Shown: piece after piece, positions 57,980-64,000 of the stretch
Layout: each line of letters starts with the position of its first letter
Numbering within the stretch: the first letter of the stretch is position 1
Assembly: GCF_048128805.1 (NCBI RefSeq)
Contig: NC_136001.1
Location: forward strand, 6,454,001 to 6,518,000
Length of the DNA stretch: 64,000 nucleotides
Source of the DNA: Centroberyx gerrardi
Taxonomy: Eukaryota; Chordata; Actinopteri; Beryciformes; Berycidae
Reading direction: 5' to 3'
Notes under the pieces: model-generated
Databases searched by the model: none
What the model was told of the DNA's origin: nothing
What the model saw: only the letters and a program-made list of their open reading frames with translations
Program-made: the position numbers and the translations under genes

Positions 57980-60900
57980 TAGTCCACAGCAGTTAGGTCT
58001 CCCTTTCATTCCCTCTCTGAATTCGTGCATTTAGTATTAATCCGTCCACAGCATGCGATTCCAGGCGCTTCCTCCAGTGAAAATCCTTTATTCTCATGGA
58101 AGCAACACATATTTTTCTTGTTTGCGTGTGTATGGGCATGGCATGATGGGGAACTTGTGTGTAGATTAATTTTCTATGAGTTTGGCCCTCGCAAACCCTT
58201 GAAGAATTTGCTAGCCATTCTTGCATGCCTGTTCTTCTAGTCCTGTGCATCCACTAGGTCTTCAATAAAGACTCTGTTGTACTATTTTGTGACGACTTGC
58301 CGAGTTGAAATGTTGCCTTTACTTGACAGGAGCCACATGTTGACCTCTGAACCCGACTGCTGACTGTGGCAAGATAATGTGAACCATAATGGTAGAAACT
58401 CTCTCCGGGGGGGGGAAGCTCAGGATAGCGCTGCCTCTATTCCACATGTGTGTAATACAAGACGTAAAGGACTGGAGAAGCTGGCATTTCAGGAATGCGA
58501 GTCGTATTTAATTGGATTTGTAAAGTGGAAGCAATGGAAGTGAAGGCCTCGGTTTCTCTGTTGGCCACAGAGTCTGCTGACTTCCTGAATAAGTGTCTTG
58601 TTTGCGGCTGGGTTATCTCTCATCACTTCATCATTTTGGACATTATTACTTTGGCAATAGTTTTTTCAGTTTCTGTTGAACAACTTCCACATCAGACAGT
58701 AAGTTACTTCATGATATTGCTCAAAAATGGAGGCGGTGTATTGCTTTTATTGCCCCCGCCTCTTTCATTCGATGTTGCATCACTTTGGGGATGAAGCTTA
58801 TCTCTGATTGCGGCTAAGTTATTGCCGTTACTCTTGCTTTCAGGCTGCATTTATATTAGTTCTGCTTGTGGCTACAAATGTTTGACAAAATATTAAGTTA
58901 TTAATATGTCATGGTCAAATGTGGGCAGTATCTGGGAAATTGTAAGAATTCCTTTCCAGTAGTCCGTCACATTCTCAATAAGCTACAGCAACGTGGGGGG
59001 AAAAATGAAATCTGCTTGTAGAAAGCAGCCCTTCAGAGGTCATTGCAACATGTTATTTTGCTTCTATATTTAATGACAATCCAGTCCTGGCATCTTTAAG
59101 TTTGAGAGAGGAGAGATCAGTTGCCACTGCCTAGGATTTGCTCTGTTTTGTGAAAAAAATGTCATTAAAGCTGCAGTAGGCAAGATTTTTATGTAAAAGT
59201 AACACACTATTTTCCCAAAATCCAATTCTGGTGTCGTTATGGTCACTGGCAATAAAAGTAGACATTGTCACTACAGTAATATTGCAGGCAGACGATCGCA
59301 TTTACATTCGCGAGAAAAGAATGTAATGATGGAGATGGATTTTGCGAGAGACAAGTGCAAACGCTCTTGAGGGATGATGGCTTAAGGTTTATTTCTTTTT
59401 GTATTACCCGGGACTTCTGGGGTCAGAGGCTGACCTCAGTAAATGTTCCCTGCTTGGTTCCACATGCCACATCTGAACACTGCAGCAGAGAGATTTAGGG
59501 TCTGGTCCTGAACCTCGTAGATCACGACGGTTGATGGTTTTGGTTAAACTGTGTCAAACACAGTCTCCTATCACTTGTGTAGTCGTCACGTCTTCATCCG
59601 CTGACTTTCACACCCAAGTGGATTAAGATCATGTATAGAGAGCTCAGTGATGTATATGATGGTCATAACTGAGAAGTTATATCCACTTATATCCCACAAC
59701 ATAGGCAAGTGGTGTTTTATAATATGGGGTCAAAAGTTCTGTCTGTTTACTTGAAGTTAAAAGCCTGCCTGGCAAACAAATCTGTTGGCAACCAGATGCA
59801 AAAGGACACAGAATGTATAGACAGAGTGGGCTTCTCTTTAACTTTGAACTTGACAAAGTTGGATTTCTTAGATTGATCAGAGTTAAGCTAAGCTGGCATT
59901 AGTCATAATAATGAATACTGCAGATCTTACAGAAAAGGAGGGCAGTGATTGATTTTTGTGAGTCTTCCCCACTCCTTGGTTGTATTTGATGGCATTTAAA
60001 ACTAAAACATTGCACTCGGATAAGATAGAAGATAGAGTTGCCACAGTACACTAAATATGAGTGATGGATAGACTCAAACTTTTTAAATAATGTATTTGAG
60101 TGTTTTGCTTTTGTATGTATTTCCCAGTGCTTGTGCTTGTCTTGTTAGTGAGAGGTCCACAGTGTAATTCTGTCTTTTCTGTTTTTATCCTCTAAGGTTG
60201 TGTACTGTGGATTGATCCTGTGTCTCTGTCCTTGTCATCTCTCATATGAGCTAAAATGATTCCCCTACCAAATTGCGTAATCTGATGCCAAGGCAATCGG
60301 GTTCATCCATGCAAACCTTTAGATCAAGCCTGTCCCCAGCAATCCTTCTCAACGTAAAGAACCCTTATCTTGGGCTTTTGGGTTCTCTCTCTGCTTCCCT
60401 TCAACCACAGTGTCTGACAAATGTGACATTTTTGAATGCGGAAAATTGCATGTTTTGGACTGCCAAACCCTTTTTTTATGTACCATCACAAGTGCACTGA
60501 AGCATATGAAGCCGTGGCAATAACACGTCTTGAAGTGAATTTCACATCATACAATAGACTCAAGTCAAATGAAAAAGTGTTACTCCAGTTTAGTCTCTAA
60601 ACTTTAGCTGTTTTCGTCTAATGGATTCTCTTTTCTTCCTACTTTAGTTCTGTCAAAAACTATATTTGCTGGGTTTGGTGTGATGATCTTTGGAGCTGAT
60701 TTGTACTTGTGGATTCAAGCCAGACTGCACAAGCATGAAGAAGAGTAATCGGTCATCATCAAATTTCACTTGATATTGTGCAAACACGCCATTTAGAGAC
60801 AGGACATAAGCACTTAACTGTTGTAGAGCGAGTGGTCATGCACTGTAAGTTTGAATGCAGCTTCATTTTAAACACGTTCTGATGCTTTAACTCAACACAT

Positions 60901-63900
60901 CTTTCCCTCTCCCAGTACAGAAGAGGTGTAGAGAAGCTCTTTTCGTCACATTTCCTGACAGATGTACCTCTGTTTCCTCAGCCTCTGATCCAGCCGGCGA
61001 AGGGAGGAGTGGGCAGAAATCCAGGAGGAGTCCTCTACAGACACTTTACGACGGGGACCAGGTCAGTCTCCTCTAACCAGGATCTCCTAGCTGTACTGTG
61101 AACAGTCTGCAGTCTGGGTCCTTATGGACACACGGACGTCTTCTGTTCGGACACATCCCCGTCTGAGCTGTTTCTTTCCTTTTTCACACAATTTGTTTCA
61201 GTCCACAGTATTAATCAGGTTTACCAATGCATATGCCCATTTTGCAGAATTGCAGAATTTGTATTGTCAAATTTGAAACTGAATGCAATGGTTTGAAATT
61301 GAATTTGGTCATTGTTGCTTTCAGCTTTCAACTTTTATTTCAAACTAGTTTGAGGTACAAATTATATAGGGTTATACTGATATTGGCCTTTTATTAAAAA
61401 AAAGTGGATATGATGGATATGATGCAGTTTGATTGGTTACATATTTATTGTAGAATTGATCAATACCACACTGGTTGTCTATGGGAAGCCCTTAACCTGA
61501 ATTGATTCTAATGAGACATTTTGATCAGATTCCTCACAAGAATGTATATGTTTGTTATTATTATTATTATTATTATTATTGTTGTCATCCTGGGTTTCCA
61601 TGTGGAGTTTTAGTGTCTCATGGTCTAAATGCTGTTTCATAAGATTTTCCACTGACAAGAATATAATTCAGAGTGAATTTTTTGCTTGAAAATGAATAAA
61701 TTTAACAATATTGAATGTCAGCGCGAAATATCAGCTATCGGCAGCTTCGATCCAAAAATGTCAGTATTGTGTCGGCCTTCAAAAACTCATATCAGTCGAA
61801 ACCCAAAAGAAACTCAGTGGCTTACACACAAATGACCCTTGATCTAGTACAGCTCCTTCTGATGTCTAGTTTCAGCAGGAAAAAGGTCAAGCGTCTTTGT
61901 TTAATTACACCAATGACATTTACTGTGGAGGATTCATGGGTTCGCGTTGGCAGCTTCAGACTGCAGACATTTAAGAGCTTAATAAAGTGGTTTGGAGCAG
62001 CGTTTGATGAGGGCAAGAAAGGAGTTATGATAAGGATGGCGTTCACCTTGTGATTTTTTTTTTTCAGGTATGGGGGAGGCATGCAGCAGTATCATAAAAA
62101 GTAATAACCTCGGCAGTTATTTTCCCAGCTGGGGTGTTTTGTACAATAGTATTACTTTATGATTACTATTACAGTATAATTAGTACAGGCTATGCAAGGG
62201 ATGCTACACAACAAGAAGTCTAATAAAGTCATCAACATTTTATTTTTCTTATGTGGAGGGGAAGTCATTATGTCGCCGTCAGTACGAAGCATCTTGACCT
62301 CTGCATAGGGCTTATTTTATATAACATTATATCGCTGAGTACAATAAATTAAACAACTTTTTTACATAGTTAATGCAGTGAACATTATTATAGTTTAAAG
62401 GTGCAATAAGTAGGATTTTTACTGCCCCATAGCACAAAATGACCATAATATATCTGTGGGGGGTTGATGGGGTTCTTCATCAATCAGCGACTCAATGATT
62501 ACTTGGCCCACATTCTGTTTTGGAACAAAAACTCCCCACCCATTGGAGTCTCAACACCCCTCCACCTAAACTGCAGACAAAATTTAAAATATTGTTCCAT
62601 ATAAATGTTAAAGAGATGCATGCTTGGCAACAGAGTCCACTAATAGTGGTTCTGTAAGAGCTGTTTCCAATTAAAGCTCCCTGGGAGCAGGACGGAGGTA
62701 CACATGCCAGAAACCAAAACGACTCCGAAGGACATGATTTACTTTTAATCGCTTGTGGTATTTTCTTTATTTTTCACTTAGTAGCTTCCCCAAGTGGAAC
62801 CCTGTTGTGCTGCTGTGCTCGGGGGATCGGAGTCTCCTAGAGTTTAGTATGATAGCTGGATCAAAACAGCTGGTGCACTGGATTACCGCCAGATACCGTA
62901 GATTTATTAATTTTCATATCTAGGTAAAGGCTTTTGTGTTCCTTTGCACAGGAAGTGCAGTCAGTGCTCACAAAAGATCCAACCAAAGAGATCAGTCCTC
63001 CCTGGTCAGTCAGCTATTTTAAATCAACAGAATCTTCTTTTTAACTTGAGTTGAAATCACATTGGTTGCCTTGGAAAAGTGTCTCACTGACCAGTTGTGA
63101 CGCACTTGAGATATTGGTCCATTGATCGCACTCCCTACATGTTTCTAAATCATGCATATAGCTCAGATCAACGGATAGAAGTTAGAAGACAGCGTTATAT
63201 ACATACAGTATGCAAAATCCCAGTGAGAGAAGGGTCACTGTTGGCACTAGAGCCGGTGTTTGGCCAGTCCCGGTCTGTCCTTGATGTGCCAGTGTCTTCT
63301 CCAGTGAAGACAGAGAGCCACACATACGGTCAGACAGCGAGTCAGGCTGAGAGTCTCAGGGCTCCGACCGCTGCAGCGGTGAGCCGGGCTGAGCAAATGA
63401 AAGAGGTAAATAAGGGGTTTGTGCCGCGAGGAGGCCAAGCTGAACTGGGTGACCCGTGATGTTATGAAGGCGGTGTGCGGATGGCAGGGGATCGACCGTG
63501 ATTAAGACCTCCTGAGGAGAAGTGGGTGTGAGTGTCGGAGAGTATATTTGCAGAAGAAGAACTCGATATACTCCGCATTATCCTAACTGCAGGAAAAGAT
63601 GAATAAATGAAGCTTGATGCAAAACACGCAGGGCATCTACTCCACTTAAACTCTTAAATAATACATTGTTTAGTTTTCTTTAGCTTTTTTCCTTGCTTGT
63701 CCCGTTTTGTTTGACTGGGTTAAGGTTAGTTCTGACTCACACAGTTTTTGAATCTCTTGAAGTAAAAATACATTGAAGTGGTCCAAAGATTGACCACAAG
63801 TGCACTAGTTATTTTAGGGTTGATCATTCATTGTTTCTTTCATTCTTTCCTGTTTTTGTGTAGGTTGAATCAGCGGTACAGGCGATTCACCAGGGCCGAC

Positions 63901-64000
63901 GGGAGCTGTTAGAGGAGGCCTGCCGCTCGTACACCCGCAAACGCCGAGTCCTTATCCCCGAGGACCTGAAGCACGTCATCGTGGATGACCAGCATGGCAT
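48302..64000 (+). CDS. chst13: Carbohydrate (chondroitin 4-) sulfotransferase 13, 5' part
   Basis: CHST13 is a Golgi type II enzyme that transfers sulfate from PAPS to O-4 of N-acetylgalactosamine in chondroitin. Visible exons: 48302-48497 (phase 1 end), 60982-61061 and 63864 to the window edge; together 137 residues. Residues 43-61 (RMVLALCLGCFIMVIFYFH) form the signal anchor. Exon 2 contains RSPLQTLYDGDQ and exon 3 RKRRVLIPEDLKHVIVDDQH, both diagnostic of the CHST11/12/13 group. The catalytic region, including the PAPS loop, lies beyond the window. An in-frame TAA at 48278 makes 48302 the first ATG. A second ATG at 48404 has a better context and matches the short cytoplasmic tail usual in this family. 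I choose CHST13 over CHST11 from exon 2 and the adjacency to txnrd3. Confidence 0.88.
49715..49793 (+). mobile_element. 3' end of an L2/CR1-like LINE
   Basis: A short fragment ends GACAATAAACTTGAACTTGAA, the style of 3' tail used by this LINE group. No coding part remains. Confidence 0.4.
52315..52457. mobile_element. Foldback (palindromic) MITE
   Basis: The left arm (CCATGAGGCTGAGAGTCTG, then CATTCCAACACTACAGCAG) is mirrored by the inverse of 52405-52457 with a few mismatches. TACTGATCAGGTGTGTTGG in the centre is also partly self-complementary, so nearly the whole 143 bp folds back. Confidence 0.65.
53952..55528 (+). mobile_element. hAT-type transposon, complete ends, internally reduced
   Basis: The left end TAGGGGTGTGCCATATCGTA and right end ending CATTTCGCCCACCCCTA are flanked by a perfect 8-bp duplication CTGACAAT (53944-53951 and 55529-55536). 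It is 1577 bp. It retains a BED zinc-finger frame near its right end but no recognisable DDE or dimerisation domain. Lies in chst13 intron 1. Confidence 0.92.
55043..55318 (+). CDS. BED zinc-finger protein fragment of hAT transposase
   Basis: 91 codons. SVVWKWFGYKRAD leads into VICKQCKKTV (C38, C41) and NTSNLFHHHKQKHP (H58/59, H63), a complete C-x2-C...H-x4-H BED finger as in the N-terminus of hAT transposases, followed by a Ser/Glu-rich tail. There is no catalytic domain. The frame is intact, so a DNA-binding-only product is possible. An alternative is the first exon of a transposase whose rest is deleted. Confidence 0.7.
   Translation: MAESGSTVELIPKRGATSVVWKWFGYKRADVQQTTVICKQCKKTVTTKGGNTSNLFHHHKQKHPVQYEESQKSSEESSTATVSSKPSRQNN
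57046..57080. repeat. (CA)n microsatellite
   Basis: About 35 bases of CA with one TA interruption. Confidence 0.9.
57944..57977. repeat. (GT)n microsatellite
   Basis: About 34 bases of GT. It creates spurious frames on both strands. Confidence 0.9.
60982..61061 (+). CDS. chst13: chst13 exon 2
   Basis: Acceptor TTTCCTCAG and donor CCAG|GTCAGT. Encodes ASDPAGEGRSGQKSRR then SPLQTLYDGDQ. 80 bases restore the frame from phase 1 to 0. Too short to be noticed as an open frame. Confidence 0.87.
61062..63863 (+). other. chst13 intron 2
   Basis: Includes a possible element between a TAGGGTTATACTGATATTGG end near 61368 and CATATCAGTCGAAACCC near 61787-61803, a (TTA)n run near 61555, and a MITE-like end near 62397 (TTTAAAGGTGCAATAAGTAG). 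An open frame at 63097-63459 has no recognised homology. Confidence 0.45.
63864..64000 (+). CDS. chst13: chst13 exon 3 (truncated by window edge)
   Basis: Acceptor TTTTTGTGTAG. 45 codons visible, including YTRKRRVLIPEDLKHVIVDD, which leads into the PAPS-binding region. The rest of the enzyme lies beyond 64000. Confidence 0.88.

Larger units (their letters stand above)
48498..60981 (+). other. chst13 intron 1
   Basis: 12.5 kb. Recognised: a LINE tail (49715-49793), a foldback element (52315-52457), a complete hAT (53952-55528), and (CA)n/(GT)n tracts near 49030, 57046-57080 and 57944-57977. The sequence starting near 59164 (TTAAAGCTGCAGTAGGCAAG) resembles a fish MITE end. No exon was recognised. 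Confidence 0.6.

Noticed and set aside
63097-63459. 120-codon frame as an alternative chst13 exon
   Set aside because: It contains no sulfotransferase-like segment, and the three recognised exons join perfectly without it.

Overview
The window reads as nuclear DNA of a ray-finned (teleost-like) fish. Coding sequence is sparse and split into GT-AG introns. It is surrounded by fish-type transposons: L2-like and L1/Tx1-like LINEs, hAT and PIF/Harbinger-like DNA elements, MITEs and long microsatellites. The txnrd3 and chst13 genes are neighbours, as I recall they are in human. Three host genes can be supported; most of the rest is mobile or simple-sequence DNA.

(1) About 0-10.1 kb is repeat territory. 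It holds a decayed THAP-DDE transposase on the minus strand (804-2500), a full-length L2-like LINE with an open 979-codon frame (3997-6936), two diverged direct copies of a ~1 kb segment (2995-3975 and 8500-10028), and a 68-bp perfect inverted duplication (2639-2706 / 8424-8491).

(2) 10,261-12,591, minus strand: seven phase-compatible exons that I read as the C-terminal part of a CatSper1 sperm calcium channel (pore helix and T-x-D-x-W filter, S6, cytoplasmic tail, stop codon, poly(A) signal). No single exon is a conspicuous open frame. I could not find the exons for S1-S4. Directly upstream of the pore exon lies an L2-like LINE with a minisatellite tail in the same orientation (about 12.6-15.0 kb), then an L1/Tx1 remnant (15.9-17.0 kb).

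(3) 19,153-38,053, plus strand: txnrd3, thioredoxin-glutathione reductase. It has 16 exons encoding 602 residues: an N-terminal glutaredoxin domain (CPFC), FAD and NADPH domains, the CVNVGC redox pair, the His-Glu dyad and a C-terminal Gly-Cys-Sec-Gly. The selenocysteine codon is TGA at 38045-38047. A SECIS-like hairpin lies in the 3' UTR at about 38541-38605. The introns carry a dispersed repeat, two MITEs, hAT elements and large (TA)n, (CT)n and (CA)n tracts.

(4) 39.6-48.0 kb is intergenic with no supported gene. From 48,302 to the window end is the 5' part of chst13 (a carbohydrate 4-sulfotransferase of the chondroitin family). Three exons are visible and the third runs off the edge before the PAPS-binding loop. 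Its first intron contains an intact-ended hAT element (53952-55528) carrying a BED zinc-finger reading frame.

How the genes relate: txnrd3 and catsper1 are divergently arranged and, from mammalian work, both act in male germ cells (disulfide control during sperm maturation; sperm calcium entry). Any functional coupling here is inference. chst13 acts in the Golgi and has no evident link to the other two.
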